Below are positions 33,653 through 45,929 of a stretch of DNA of 64,000 nucleotides, piece after piece. Made by a program: the position numbers and the translations under genes. The stretch comes from Rhodococcus zopfii NBRC 100606 = JCM 9919 (GTDB lineage Bacteria > Actinomycetota > Actinomycetes > Mycobacteriales > Mycobacteriaceae). Positions within the stretch are counted from its first letter, which is position 1, and every line of letters begins with the position of its first letter. The stretch lies in assembly GCF_001895025.1 (NCBI RefSeq), contig NZ_BCXI01000001.1, positions 391,050 to 455,049 of the forward strand. Reading direction: 5' to 3'. Under the pieces are notes generated by a model, which was not told the origin of the DNA, ran no database searches, and worked only from the letters and a program-made list of their open reading frames with translations.

Positions 33653-35710
33653 ATGATCACATCTCGCAGTCCTCACCTTCGCGTCGCCGTGGACGTCGGC
33701 GGCACCTTCACAGACGTGTGCATCTTCGACGAGAGCGCTTCGACCACCCGCATCGCGAAGGTTCCCTCGACCCCGGACGACCCGATGCGAGCCGTGATGG
33801 ACGGCGTGCGCACCGCGGGCATCGATCTCACCGAGGTGAGTCTGTTCTCCCACGGCACCACGGTCGCGACCAATGCGCTCATCACCCGCAACTTCCCACC
33901 CGCGGCGCTGGTGACTACCCGCGGGTTCCGCGACGTGCTCGAGATTCGCGACGGCACCAAGGACGAGCTCTGGGACACGTACGTCGACGTCGGCACCCCC
34001 TACATCCGTCGCCGGGACCGGTACGAGGTCACCGAGCGCATCGACTACGCCGGCGAGATCGTCACCCCGCTCGACGAGACCGAAGTCCGCGAACTCGCCC
34101 GGGTCCTCCGCCGCAAGAACATCAAGACCGTCGCGGTCTGCCTGATCAACAGCTACGTCGACAACACCCACGAACAGCGCGTCCGGGCGCTGCTCGAGGC
34201 CGAAATTCCCGACGTCACTGTTTCGACCTCGAGCGAGATCCTCCCCGAGATCTTCGAGTACGACCGCGCCTCCACCACCGTCGCGAACGCCGTGCTCGCG
34301 CCGCTGGTCAGCGGATACGTCAACCGGCTCGAAGCGCAGTTGCGCACCGACGGGTACGAGGGCGACCTGCTCCTGCTCCATTCCGGCGGCGGTTCCATGA
34401 CTCCCGCGATGGTGGAAAAGTTCCCCGTCCGCCTCGCCGCTTCCGGCATCGCCGCCGGCGCGATCGCCGTGGCCGACATCGCGACCCGCTGCGGATACCC
34501 CAATGCGATCGGCCTGGACATGGGAGGTACCAGCACCGACATCTCGCTCGTCTACGACGGCGAGGTCCGCACCACCAAGCAGTGGCAGGTCGAGTACGGC
34601 TTCCCCATCTCGTTCCCCAGCATCGAGGTGCTCACGATCGGTGCGGGCGGCGGATCGCTGGCCTGGCTGGACGAGGCGGGCTCGCTGCGCAACGGGCCGC
34701 AGTCCGCCGGCGCCTCCCCCGGCCCGGCCTGCTACCTGCGCGGCGGCTCCGAGCCGACCAACACCGACGCGAACGTGCTGCTCGGCCGGCTGGGCACCGC
34801 CCTCATCGGCGGCGGACTCACCCTGGACGTGGCGGCCGCCGAGAACGCGATCAAACAGAGCGTGGCCGGACCTCTCGGCCTCGACGCCGACACCGCGGCG
34901 AGCAACATCATCCAGGTGGCCAACGCGAACATGGCGGATGCGGTGCGGCTGTTGTCGATTCGCCGCGGCTACGATCCGCGTGACTTCGTCCTCGTCGTGT
35001 GCGGTGGGGCGGGCGCCCTGCACGGCGCGGCCCTGGCGAAGGAACTGTCCATTCCGACCGTTGTGGTGCCACCCCACCCGGGTATCACCTCGGCGCAGGG
35101 CTGCCTTCTCGTCGACATCCGGCACGACCTGTCGGCGATGTTCCAGGGCCGAGTCGACGAGGTCGACACCACCGCGCTCGAATGCGAGTTCCTTCGCCTC
35201 GAACAGGAGGGCACGCAGCGTCTTCGCCACGAGGGGGTCCCACCCGAGCGAATGGTCCTCGACCGTCACATCAGCATGCGCTATGCGGGGCAGTGGCGTT
35301 CGCTCACCGTCACCGCCGGCAGCGGTCCCGGCTTCCTGACGGAGGCAGTCGAGCGGTTCCACGAGGAGCACGAACGGGACTACTCGTTCCGGCGTGACAA
35401 CACGCCCGTGGAGATCTACCAGATCGGCCTGCGCGCGGTGGGCACCACACCGAAACCGAACTTCCCGCGAACCTCCGAACCCAGCACTGGTGAGCCGACG
35501 CCCGTGGAACGGCGCCACGTCTACTTCGACGAAGCACGCGGCCGGCTCGATACACCCGTCTTCGACCGCGGCACACTGGAATTCGGTGCGCGGATCCCCG
35601 GCCCTGCCGTGATCACCCAGCTCGACTCCACCACCGTCGTCCCCCCGGGGACCACCGCCACGATCGACGAGTGGGCGAATATCCGTATCGACATCCAGGA
35701 GACCCGATGA
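33653..35710 (+). CDS. hyuA: HyuA-type subunit of ATP-dependent hydantoinase/oxoprolinase/lactamase
   Basis: ATP-binding subunit of an enzyme that opens cyclic amides with ATP hydrolysis. The 685-residue protein has two phosphate-binding motifs, VAVDVGGTFTDVCIFD near the start and GLDMGGTSTDISLVYDG about residue 285, plus SHGTTVATNALITR and HSGGGSMTPA, standard for HyuA. ATG at 33653 lies seven bases after AGGAG; an ATG two codons earlier is too close. It overlaps hyuB by four bases. Relatives act on hydantoins, 5-oxoproline, caprolactam and valerolactam. Confidence 0.93.
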   Translation: MITSRSPHLRVAVDVGGTFTDVCIFDESASTTRIAKVPSTPDDPMRAVMDGVRTAGIDLTEVSLFSHGTTVATNALITRNFPPAALVTTRGFRDVLEIRDGTKDELWDTYVDVGTPYIRRRDRYEVTERIDYAGEIVTPLDETEVRELARVLRRKNIKTVAVCLINSYVDNTHEQRVRALLEAEIPDVTVSTSSEILPEIFEYDRASTTVANAVLAPLVSGYVNRLEAQLRTDGYEGDLLLLHSGGGSMTPAMVEKFPVRLAASGIAAGAIAVADIATRCGYPNAIGLDMGGTSTDISLVYDGEVRTTKQWQVEYGFPISFPSIEVLTIGAGGGSLAWLDEAGSLRNGPQSAGASPGPACYLRGGSEPTNTDANVLLGRLGTALIGGGLTLDVAAAENAIKQSVAGPLGLDADTAASNIIQVANANMADAVRLLSIRRGYDPRDFVLVVCGGAGALHGAALAKELSIPTVVVPPHPGITSAQGCLLVDIRHDLSAMFQGRVDEVDTTALECEFLRLEQEGTQRLRHEGVPPERMVLDRHISMRYAGQWRSLTVTAGSGPGFLTEAVERFHEEHERDYSFRRDNTPVEIYQIGLRAVGTTPKPNFPRTSEPSTGEPTPVERRHVYFDEARGRLDTPVFDRGTLEFGARIPGPAVITQLDSTTVVPPGTTATIDEWANIRIDIQETR

Positions 35711-37668
35711 CCACCACGTCCCCCACCCTCGATCCGGTCACGTTCGAGGTTCTCAAGAACGCGTTCGCCACCTCGGTCGACCTGATGTCCGAGCAGATCC
35801 TGCGCACCTGCTACTCGTTCGTCATCTACTCGCGGGACTTTTCCTCCGCACTCTGCGACGCCGAAGGCAATACGGTGATGCAGGGCAGCCAGGACATCGC
35901 CGTCCACGTCGGCACCCTCCACTTCCAATGCAAGGCCGTGCTGGAGGAATTCGGCTCCGACATCAACCCCGGCGACATCTTCATGGTCAACGACCCCTAC
36001 CGGGGCGGCACCCACCTCAACGACGTCAGCTTCGTCCGGCCGATCTTCGCGGACGGGGTCCTCATCGCCTTCGCGCAGAACAAGGGGCACTGGGCCGACA
36101 TCGGCGGCAGCGTGCCGGGATCGTTCGACGTGACCGCCACCGAACATTTCGGTGAGGGCCTGCGAATCACGCCGGTCCGGGTGTGGCACGAGGGCCGATT
36201 CCTCGCCGACGTCGCGAAACTGCTCGTCGCGAACACCCGCTCGCCGGAGATCAGCATGGGTGACCTACACGCCCAGGCCGAGGCGACGGGCGTGTGCGAA
36301 CGCGAAATCCATCGGTTGGTAGGCAAATACGGTCGCGACACAGTCACCGGCGCGATGCGCGAGGTCCAGGACTACGTCGAGCGGATCGTGCGCAGCCGGG
36401 TCGCCGACCTGCCGGACGGCACCTGGACCACCGAGGACTACCTCGATTCCGATCCCGCTCGTCCTGAGGGTCTCGTCCCGATCCGGGTGACCATGACGAT
36501 CGAGGGTGACCAGCTCAGCTACGACCTGACGGGCAGCGCACCGGCCGTCGCCAGCTTCCTCAACAGCGGCTACGGCACCGCGTTCTCCGGGATCGTGGCC
36601 GGCACCAAGTCCTTCTTCCCCGACGTCCCGCTGAACTCGGGCCTCTACAACGCGATCCGCACCGACCTCGGACCGGAGGGCACCGTCGTCAATGCAGGCT
36701 GGCCGCACGCGGTGACCGGGTTCTGTTCCGGCCCCTACGAGAAGATCATGAACGCGATCTTCGAACTGTGGTCGAAGGTCGTGCCGTCCCGCGCCATCGC
36801 CTGCTCGTTCAACCTCGAGTACCTGCTCGTCGGCGGCCGCGACGCCCGCACCGAGGATCGCTCGTTCTTCATGTGGTACGACTGGATGGCCGGCGGCTGG
36901 GGCGGCCGCAGCTCGAAGGACGGCTCGAGCGCCACCGCACCGGTGTTCGGCATCGGCCTGGCCGTGCAACCGTGCGAGGGACAGGAACGGCTGACCCCCG
37001 TCCTCACGACCGAACATGCCATCATCACCGATTCCGGTGGACCGGGCGAATACCGCGGCGGGTGCGGACTGTCCAAGGGCGGTGTCCTCACCGACAGCGA
37101 CAACAGCGTGATGTCCTACTGCTGCGACCGTTCCCGCTCGGTCACGTGGGGCATCGAGGGCGGCCTCCCCTCCATCCCGCACGGCGTCTGGCTCAACCGC
37201 GGCACCCCTGAAGAGCGCTTTCTCGGTTCCGTGTTCTCGAATGTGCCGGTCCAGTCCGGGGATTCCTTCGAGCGGCCGTCGGCCGGTGGCGGTGGCTACG
37301 GGGATCCGCTGCGGCGGGTCCCGGAGTCCGTGCTCGAGGACGTGATCGACGGGTATGTCTCCGTCGAACGCGCCGCCCTGGACTACGGCGTCGTCGTCGT
37401 ACCGGTGGATCCCGAGATCGACCGTTACGAACTCGACGACGACGCCACCGAGCGCCTCCGCGCGAAGATCCGCGTGTCTCGCGAGGGTTGGCTCGCCGAG
37501 GATCCCGAATCCGTCGCCGTCCGCTACCGCAGTGGTGAGCTGTCCGTGCTCGACCTCGTGCGTCGCTACGGCGTGATCGTCGACTGGGGTACCGGCGAGT
37601 TGCTGCCCACCACCACCGCCCAGTTCCGCGATCTCCTGCTGACCCGGTCCGTCGCGCACTGGTCCTGA
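35707..37668 (+). CDS. hyuB: HyuB-type subunit of ATP-dependent hydantoinase/oxoprolinase/lactamase
   Basis: Partner subunit that carries much of the amide-hydrolysing site. The 653-residue protein begins LDPVTFEVLKNAFATSVDLM and has MVNDPYRGGTHLNDV, FAQNKGHWADIGGSVPGS and GGPGEYRGGCGL, the hallmark order of HyuB. Near the C-terminus PSAGGGGYGDPL is conserved in the family, and 100 further residues follow. Coupled to hyuA (ATGA) and followed by a hairpin and two permease genes. Together the pair is the best candidate ring-opening enzyme of the locus. Confidence 0.93.
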   Translation: MTTTSPTLDPVTFEVLKNAFATSVDLMSEQILRTCYSFVIYSRDFSSALCDAEGNTVMQGSQDIAVHVGTLHFQCKAVLEEFGSDINPGDIFMVNDPYRGGTHLNDVSFVRPIFADGVLIAFAQNKGHWADIGGSVPGSFDVTATEHFGEGLRITPVRVWHEGRFLADVAKLLVANTRSPEISMGDLHAQAEATGVCEREIHRLVGKYGRDTVTGAMREVQDYVERIVRSRVADLPDGTWTTEDYLDSDPARPEGLVPIRVTMTIEGDQLSYDLTGSAPAVASFLNSGYGTAFSGIVAGTKSFFPDVPLNSGLYNAIRTDLGPEGTVVNAGWPHAVTGFCSGPYEKIMNAIFELWSKVVPSRAIACSFNLEYLLVGGRDARTEDRSFFMWYDWMAGGWGGRSSKDGSSATAPVFGIGLAVQPCEGQERLTPVLTTEHAIITDSGGPGEYRGGCGLSKGGVLTDSDNSVMSYCCDRSRSVTWGIEGGLPSIPHGVWLNRGTPEERFLGSVFSNVPVQSGDSFERPSAGGGGYGDPLRRVPESVLEDVIDGYVSVERAALDYGVVVVPVDPEIDRYELDDDATERLRAKIRVSREGWLAEDPESVAVRYRSGELSVLDLVRRYGVIVDWGTGELLPTTTAQFRDLLLTRSVAHWS

Positions 37669-37676
37669 CCGTGAGG

Positions 37677-37702
37677 GCGGGGCAGCGAACTCGCTGCCCC
37701 GC
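37677..37702 (+). terminator. Hairpin after hyuB
   Basis: GCGGGGCAGCG and CGCTGCCCCGC form an 11-pair stem around a four-base loop, followed by TTCGG. It begins nine bases past the hyuB stop and may reduce read-through into the permease gene. Confidence 0.8.
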
Positions 37703-37819
37703 TTCGGTTTCCGCTTCACTCCTTCCCGAACACTCTCCGACCGAACCTCCCACCCGGTATCGCGGGCGGTCGTGCACCCCTGCGCCGGTTCGGATTCCCT
37801 CCCCTCGAGAGGCGGCCCC

Positions 37820-39163
37820 ATGCCCGATCAGCTCACCGATTCCGTCCCCGAACCCCGCGCGGAGCGCGACCACGTGCCCGACTCGGGCCGGATGTCCCGG
37901 TGGTCGCTGACGATGGCCTGGTGGGCCATGTTCAGCGCAATGTTCTGGCTCTACATCGCAATTGCCTCGGCCGGAGCGGTCGGTGTGCCGGCGACTCTGG
38001 TGGGGATGGCCGCCTCCGTCGTCACCTTCGGCGTCGTGAATCTGGCGCTGTCCCGGTATGCGATCCACACCGGCCTGTCCGTCGAGTTGCTGTCCCGGCG
38101 CATGTTCGGTGCCGTCGGCTCACTGCTCGCCCCGGCGCTGTTCGCCGCCACCGCGCTCTACTACGGGGTCTTCGAAGGATCCATCGTCGCCGTGGCCCTG
38201 CAGGAGTACTTCGGCGGCGATATCAGGCTGTGGTATCTGCTGTGCACGGTGTACATGATTCCCGTGGTGATCGGCGGCGTGGCCGCGTGGCTCGACAAGC
38301 TCAACGGGATCCTCCTGCCGTTCTACCTCGCAGGCATGGTCGCCGTCGTGGTGGCCGCGACCGTGCAACAGGGGTACCCCACCGGTTGGCTGACCGCCAC
38401 GGTGGCGTCGGGTCCGCTTCCGGGCTGGCTCACCGCCTACCTCGTCTACATGGGTGTCTGGGTACTGATGATGTACACCATCGACTACGCGAGGCTCGGT
38501 CGAAGTGCCGACGCCGGTTTCCACGGCACCGTCACGTTCGGCTGGGTGTTCTACGCGGTGACCTTCGGGTTCAACGGACTCATCGGCCTCTACCTCCTCG
38601 GGGCCCGGGACATCGCCGGAACCGAGTCCGGTGTGGTCGAGGCGGTCGTCGGCTCCCTCGGCTTCGCCGGGGTCCTGCTGATCATCGTGTCCCAGACCCG
38701 CATCAATTCCGCAAACTTCCATCTGGCCTCAACCAACCTTCAGGTGTTCGCCCGCCGGGCGCTGGGCCTCGACATACCCCGGGCGGTGTGGGTGGTGGTC
38801 ACCGCGGTGCTCGCATACCTGCTCATGCTCACCGATGTGCTGGGATACCTGTTGCAGGCCCTCGCCTGGCAGGGCGTGCTGATCACCGCCTGGGTGGCGA
38901 TCGCGCTGGTCTATGTGCTGCGGGATCGCTGCCACCTCATGCCCGGTACCGCGTCCGGGGGTGTGCCGGCGTGGCTGATCTCCTCGGCCGCGGGTATCGC
39001 GCTCACTGTGCAGAAGGTCAGCGCGACGTGGGCCCAGCTCGCGCCGGTCGTGACGGTGGCACTGGCCGCGGGCAGCTACGCGCTGCTCACCCCGCGAGCA
39101 GGCGTGACGGACCGCCGGACGGCGGAACCCGAGTCCTCACCGGACGAGGCGCAGCCGGTGTGA
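37820..39163 (+). CDS. NCS1 family nucleobase/hydantoin-type permease
   Basis: Cation-coupled importer of 447 residues with about twelve hydrophobic segments. RMSRWSLTMAWWAMFSAMFW, FGAVGSLLAPALFAATALYYG and NSANFHLASTNLQVF match the NCS1 (nucleobase:cation symporter 1) family that includes cytosine, allantoin and hydantoin transporters such as Mhp1. ATG at 37820 is 151 bp after hyuB. Its position right after a cyclic-amide hydrolase suggests that it imports the ring compound the hydrolase opens. Confidence 0.9.
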   Translation: MPDQLTDSVPEPRAERDHVPDSGRMSRWSLTMAWWAMFSAMFWLYIAIASAGAVGVPATLVGMAASVVTFGVVNLALSRYAIHTGLSVELLSRRMFGAVGSLLAPALFAATALYYGVFEGSIVAVALQEYFGGDIRLWYLLCTVYMIPVVIGGVAAWLDKLNGILLPFYLAGMVAVVVAATVQQGYPTGWLTATVASGPLPGWLTAYLVYMGVWVLMMYTIDYARLGRSADAGFHGTVTFGWVFYAVTFGFNGLIGLYLLGARDIAGTESGVVEAVVGSLGFAGVLLIIVSQTRINSANFHLASTNLQVFARRALGLDIPRAVWVVVTAVLAYLLMLTDVLGYLLQALAWQGVLITAWVAIALVYVLRDRCHLMPGTASGGVPAWLISSAAGIALTVQKVSATWAQLAPVVTVALAAGSYALLTPRAGVTDRRTAEPESSPDEAQPV

Positions 39164-39335
39164 ATCCGGACGGGCAATTGCCTCGACGGCGAATGTGATC
39201 GCGGATCATGTACATCGGCGACATGTCGTGGGTCACATTTGCGGGCCTACTGTTCTCCCATCCGAACGACAGCGCAGTCGGAGCGCCGGAAATGGCACGC
39301 GAAGGCGCCGCACGACAGGTTTCGAAGGGAGTGCC

Positions 39336-40820
39336 GTGCACACCGATTCACAGGCCGAGAGGCCAGACGCCCTGGGGCACGCGCTGAAGAAGCGCCATCT
39401 CACCATGCTGTCGATGGGCGGGGTGATCGGCGCCGGGTTCTTCGTGGGCATCAGCGCGATCATCGGCCAGGCCGGCCCCGGCGCCATCCTCACCTGCCTG
39501 ATCTGCGGCGTCATTGTCTTCCTGGTCATGCGAATGCTCGGGGAGATGGCCGTTGCCAAACCCTGCACCGGCTCGTTCACCGAATACGCCCGCGAGGCCA
39601 TGGGCAACTGGGCGGGGTTCGCCACCGGATGGCTGTTCTGGTACTTCTGGGTGGTCGTCGTCGGGATCGAGGCCGTGGTCGGGGCCACACTGCTCGGCCG
39701 CTGGCTTCCCGACGTCCCGCTGTGGCTGATGGCAGCCGGTCTGCTGTTGATCATGACCGTGGTGAACCTGCTGTCGGTCGGCAATTTCGGTGAGGCCGAA
39801 TACTGGTTCGCCGGAATCAAGGTCGCGGTGATCATCGCGTTCCTGGTCCTGGCCGGTCTCTACGTGCTGGGCGTCTGGCCCGGCACGGACCTGTCATTCC
39901 GCAACCTGACCGCGCACGGCGGCTTCCTGCCGAACGGCTTCACTCCCGTCCTGGTCGGGGTGGTCGCCGTGATCTTCTCGATGACGGGAGCCGAGCTCGT
40001 CACCATCGCCGCGGCCGAGTCGAAGGAGCCGGCGGCCGCGATCCGCCGTGCCACCAGCACCGTCGTGTTCCGGATCCTGGCCTTCTTCGTCGGTGCGACG
40101 TTCCTGCTCGTCACGATGCTGCCGTGGGACACCTACGTGGTCGGCGAGTCCCCCTTCGTGTCCGCCCTCGACGTCCTGGGCGTTCCCGGGGCTGCCGAGA
40201 TTCTCAACTTCGTGGTGCTGGTGGCCGTGCTCTCGTGTCTGAACTCGGGGCTCTACACCGCGTCGCGCATGCTGTTCGTGCTCGGTGCCCATCGCGACGC
40301 ACCCGCATGGATGACGGCGGTCAACTCCCGCGGTGTCCCGCTCAAGGGCGTGCTGTCGTGCACGTTCGTGGGATACGTGTGCATCGTCGCCGCCTACGTC
40401 TGGCCCGACACGATCTTCTTGTACCTTGTCACGTCGTCCGGTGCGATCTGCCTGTTCGTGTACATCATGATCTGCCTTTCCGAGCTGGTGCTGCGCCGCC
40501 GCTGGGAGCGCACGTCCCCGGAGATCCTGCAGTTCCGGGTGTGGCTGTATCCAGCCCTCCCCGTCGTCGTCACGGCCGTCATCGTCGCAATCCTCGTCGG
40601 CATGTGGTTCACCGGCGCCCGTGCCGAACTGGTGCAGTCGCTGATCGCGCTCGGCGTCATCGTCGCCGCGTACCACCTCAACACCCGGTACCAGCGCCGA
40701 CGCGGACGCGCCCGGACCACCCCACCCGGGGAGACCGCATTGGCACGGGCGATGCACGTCGACAGGGCACCGCGACCCGCCGCGCCGGAGCCTGCCACCT
40801 CGGGCGATCCTGCGCACTGA
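39336..40820 (+). CDS. APC family amino-acid permease (GabP/AnsP-like)
   Basis: Importer of 494 residues with about twelve membrane segments. MLSMGGVIGAGFFVGISAII near the N-terminus is the amino-acid permease TM1 signature, followed by PCTGSFTEYAREAMG, SMTGAELVTIAAAESKEP and SRMLFVLGAHRDAP, as in GabP-type carriers. GTG at 39336 follows GAAGGGAG. Separated by 172 bp from the NCS1 gene. In this locus it would suit 5-aminovalerate, GABA or another omega-amino acid. A hairpin ends the unit. Confidence 0.9.
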   Translation: MHTDSQAERPDALGHALKKRHLTMLSMGGVIGAGFFVGISAIIGQAGPGAILTCLICGVIVFLVMRMLGEMAVAKPCTGSFTEYAREAMGNWAGFATGWLFWYFWVVVVGIEAVVGATLLGRWLPDVPLWLMAAGLLLIMTVVNLLSVGNFGEAEYWFAGIKVAVIIAFLVLAGLYVLGVWPGTDLSFRNLTAHGGFLPNGFTPVLVGVVAVIFSMTGAELVTIAAAESKEPAAAIRRATSTVVFRILAFFVGATFLLVTMLPWDTYVVGESPFVSALDVLGVPGAAEILNFVVLVAVLSCLNSGLYTASRMLFVLGAHRDAPAWMTAVNSRGVPLKGVLSCTFVGYVCIVAAYVWPDTIFLYLVTSSGAICLFVYIMICLSELVLRRRWERTSPEILQFRVWLYPALPVVVTAVIVAILVGMWFTGARAELVQSLIALGVIVAAYHLNTRYQRRRGRARTTPPGETALARAMHVDRAPRPAAPEPATSGDPAH

Positions 40821-40830
40821 CGATCCGCTC

Positions 40831-40864
40831 CTCGCCGCCGGCCGCATCCGCAGCCGGCGGCGAG
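40831..40864 (+). terminator. Hairpin terminator after the amino-acid permease
   Basis: CTCGCCGCCGGC (40831-40842) and GCCGGCGGCGAG (40853-40864) give 12 perfect pairs with a ten-base loop, 10 bp after the stop. It marks the right end of the catabolic block. Confidence 0.8.
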
Positions 40865-40906
40865 TCGTAGTTGCCGGGTGGGCTGCACGCGCTCATGCTT
40901 CCTGTC

Positions 40907-41680
40907 ATGGACGGTCCTGTGTTCCCGCCCCCTCCACGCTCGGCGCGTCCGGTTCGGCGCGAATGGGACGCGCTGAGTTCCCTACCGCCATCGACGCGAC
41001 GATTCGCTCCCGCGCAGGTCGCAGACCTTCCCCCGGCCGCACGACGATGGCTCACCCACGCAGTGGAACCGGGCGTGCCGCTCGCCCGGGTGGTGGCGCT
41101 GACCATGCACGGTCACATCAAGCTCGGGTCGTGGCGCCCGTTCCGGGCGACGCAGATCCTCGCGCCAGGGGTCGGGTTCGTGTGGGCGGCCACCGCGCGG
41201 GTCGCGGGTCTGCCGGTTCTCGGCTACGACCGGTACGCCGACGGACGCGGCGAGATGAACTGGAAGCTCGGCGGGCTCATCCCCGTGATGTCGGCCGCGA
41301 CCGCCGATGTCGGCACCAGCGCCGCCGGCCGGCTGGCCTCCGAATTCGTCTTCGTACCATCGACATTCGGGACGGCGACGTGGCACGAGGCGGGTCCCGA
41401 TGCCGCACTCGCGACCTGGCGTATCGGCCCTCACACCGAGACGGTGTGCCTCGAACTCGCCGGAAACGGCCGGCTCGGGGCGGTCCACCTGGATCGTTGG
41501 GGAAATCCGAACGGGAAACCCTTCGGCCGCTACCCGTTCGGGGTGGATATCGAGGCCGAAACATCGTTCTGCGGCATCACGATCCCGAGCCGGTTCCGCG
41601 CCGGATGGTGGTGGGGGACGAACCGCTGGTCCGAGGGCGAGTTCTTCCGCGCGGAGGTCACCGCCGCCGCATTCCGGTGA
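40907..41680 (+). CDS. Conserved hypothetical protein, DUF6544-like
   Basis: A 257-residue soluble protein. The pattern LPPAARRWLTHAV, TMHGHIKLGSWRPFRATQIL, GVGFVWAATARVAGLPVLGY and RGEMNWKLGGLIPVM resembles DUF6544. No catalytic motif or signal peptide is visible. The start is uncertain: ATG 40907, ATG 40895 and TTG 40871 are all in frame and none has a strong ribosome site. It converges on aroB with only 27 bp between stops. Confidence 0.75.
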   Translation: MDGPVFPPPPRSARPVRREWDALSSLPPSTRRFAPAQVADLPPAARRWLTHAVEPGVPLARVVALTMHGHIKLGSWRPFRATQILAPGVGFVWAATARVAGLPVLGYDRYADGRGEMNWKLGGLIPVMSAATADVGTSAAGRLASEFVFVPSTFGTATWHEAGPDAALATWRIGPHTETVCLELAGNGRLGAVHLDRWGNPNGKPFGRYPFGVDIEAETSFCGITIPSRFRAGWWWGTNRWSEGEFFRAEVTAAAFR

Positions 41681-41707
41681 AATGCGCGGCGCCGACCCCA
41701 CCGAGCA

Positions 41708-44576
<2,869 letters not shown>

Positions 44577-44624
44577 ACCGCATATCCTTCCATGCCCGAT
44601 CGGGTTGTCGTGACGGTGGTCCGG

Positions 44625-45224
44625 TCACGCGACGGTGAGCAGTGCGAGCACGGTGACCGCGCACATCGACGGACCGTGCGGAACGAGCCCCGGGCCGGCT
44701 CGCGGTCGCCACCTCTGTCCCACCCGCATCAGGAGTCCCGCGGTGGCGGTGAGCAGCGGTGGACCGACCGCGACGAGCAGCCACACGACCGGCCCCGCGA
44801 CGCCGGCGGCAGCGCCCACACCGACTGCGAGTTTGACGTCGCCGGCGCCCAGCGACCGCGGGGACGCGAGGTGGGCGAGCAGCATCGGCCCGGCGAGCAG
44901 ACCCGCGCCGGCGAGCGCCGCGCGACCGGATCCGGCGCCGGCCGCCAGTGCGACGACGGCGACCGCACCGGGCACGGTGAGGACATTCGGGAGTCGTCGC
45001 ACGAGCAGGTCGACGGCGCTCAGGCACACGCACCACCAGACCAGCGCGGCGAGCAGGAGCGCCGCCGCCGGGGTCGGCCCGACCAGCGCGGCGACCACCG
45101 CGCCGCCGCCGCACGCCGCCTCGCAGGCACAGCGGGCGGGGGGTCGCCCCGCGAGTCGGGTGGTCAGGTTCCGGGCCCCGAGACCCGCGACGAGCCCGGC
45201 CGACGCGTACAGCACGATTTCCAT
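44625..45224 (-). CDS. A24 family prepilin peptidase-like protein
   Basis: Membrane aspartic protease that trims type IV prepilin-like leaders. The 199-residue protein is mostly hydrophobic (six or more segments), with the GxGD box in [14 protein letters not shown] and an upstream Asp in [13 protein letters not shown] that would be the first catalytic Asp. It lacks the N-terminal methylase domain. ATG at 45224 is used, although the frame stays open upstream across the end of the truncated hydrolase. A peptidase of this kind is found near the aro genes in mycobacteria (Rv2551c). Confidence 0.85.
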   Translation of the reverse strand: MEIVLYASAGLVAGLGARNLTTRLAGRPPARCACEAACGGGAVVAALVGPTPAAALLLAALVWWCVCLSAVDLLVRRLPNVLTVPGAVAVVALAAGAGSGRAALAGAGLLAGPMLLAHLASPRSLGAGDVKLAVGVGAAAGVAGPVVWLLVAVGPPLLTATAGLLMRVGQRWRPRAGPGLVPHGPSMCAVTVLALLTVA

Positions 45225-45342
45225 GGGCGCAGCGTGCCGCGTACGGGGTCGCCGAGCGACCTCCTCGGGCGGGAAAGCCCGAATCTGTGGATGGATCGGG
45301 CGGGTGTGGACAACTTCCGGATTGGCACGGCGTGTGACTGAC

Positions 45343-45909
45343 GTATCCGTGCCCCGCGCCCGGATAGACCTTGATGTCGTGGTCGATCCCTGCCGCGTCG
45401 AGGATCGGTTCGATGCGGTCGGGAACACCGCGCACCCCGGGCCATCGATCCTTGTCCCCGAAGCTGCCGACGATCGGGCACGCGTGCGGCAGCGACCGCT
45501 CGACTTCCCTGGTGAGCCCGCCGTAGTTCACGCTCGCCGCGTCGAAGTCGTGGTCGGCAGCCACCGCGAGCGCGAAGCCCCCACCCATGCAGAATCCGAT
45601 GACGCCGATTCTGCTCGTGCACTGTGGGTGGGCCACCAGCCACTGCCGGGTGGCGTCGAGTTCACTACCGGGCATCCACCCGCGCATCAACGCGAACAGG
45701 CAGCGGGATCGCTTTCCCCAGTAGAAGAGATCCGGTGCGACCGCGAGAAATCCTTCGCTCGCGAGCCACTGGGCATGGGCGCGGACGTCGCGGCTCATGC
45801 CCAGTGCGGCGTGGATGACGACCACGCCCGGCCACGGACCGGGTCCTGCCGGTGTCGCGACGTACAGGGGCATCTCGCCTCGTGGTGTGTGGATGCTGGT
45901 AGCTGTCAC
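45343..45909 (-). pseudogene. Dienelactone hydrolase family gene with lost 3' end
   Basis: The first 189 codons are a good alpha/beta hydrolase of the DLH family: nucleophile Cys107 in GFCMGGG, Asp in [10 protein letters not shown], His187 in GAGHGY. After that the conserved C-terminal 40 or so residues are missing and the frame has no stop until deep inside aroC (43933), running out of frame through the peptidase gene. GTG at 45909 has an AAGGAG site and follows the MFS gene by 20 bp, so the promoter end is intact. It is probably cut by a deletion or rearrangement. Confidence 0.7.
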
Positions 45910-45929
45910 CAGCGGCTCCTTCTGTCGGT

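Noticed and set aside
33578..35518. A 646-codon minus-strand frame opposite hyuA
   Set aside because: HyuA motifs on the plus strand are unmistakable; the antisense product resembles no protein.
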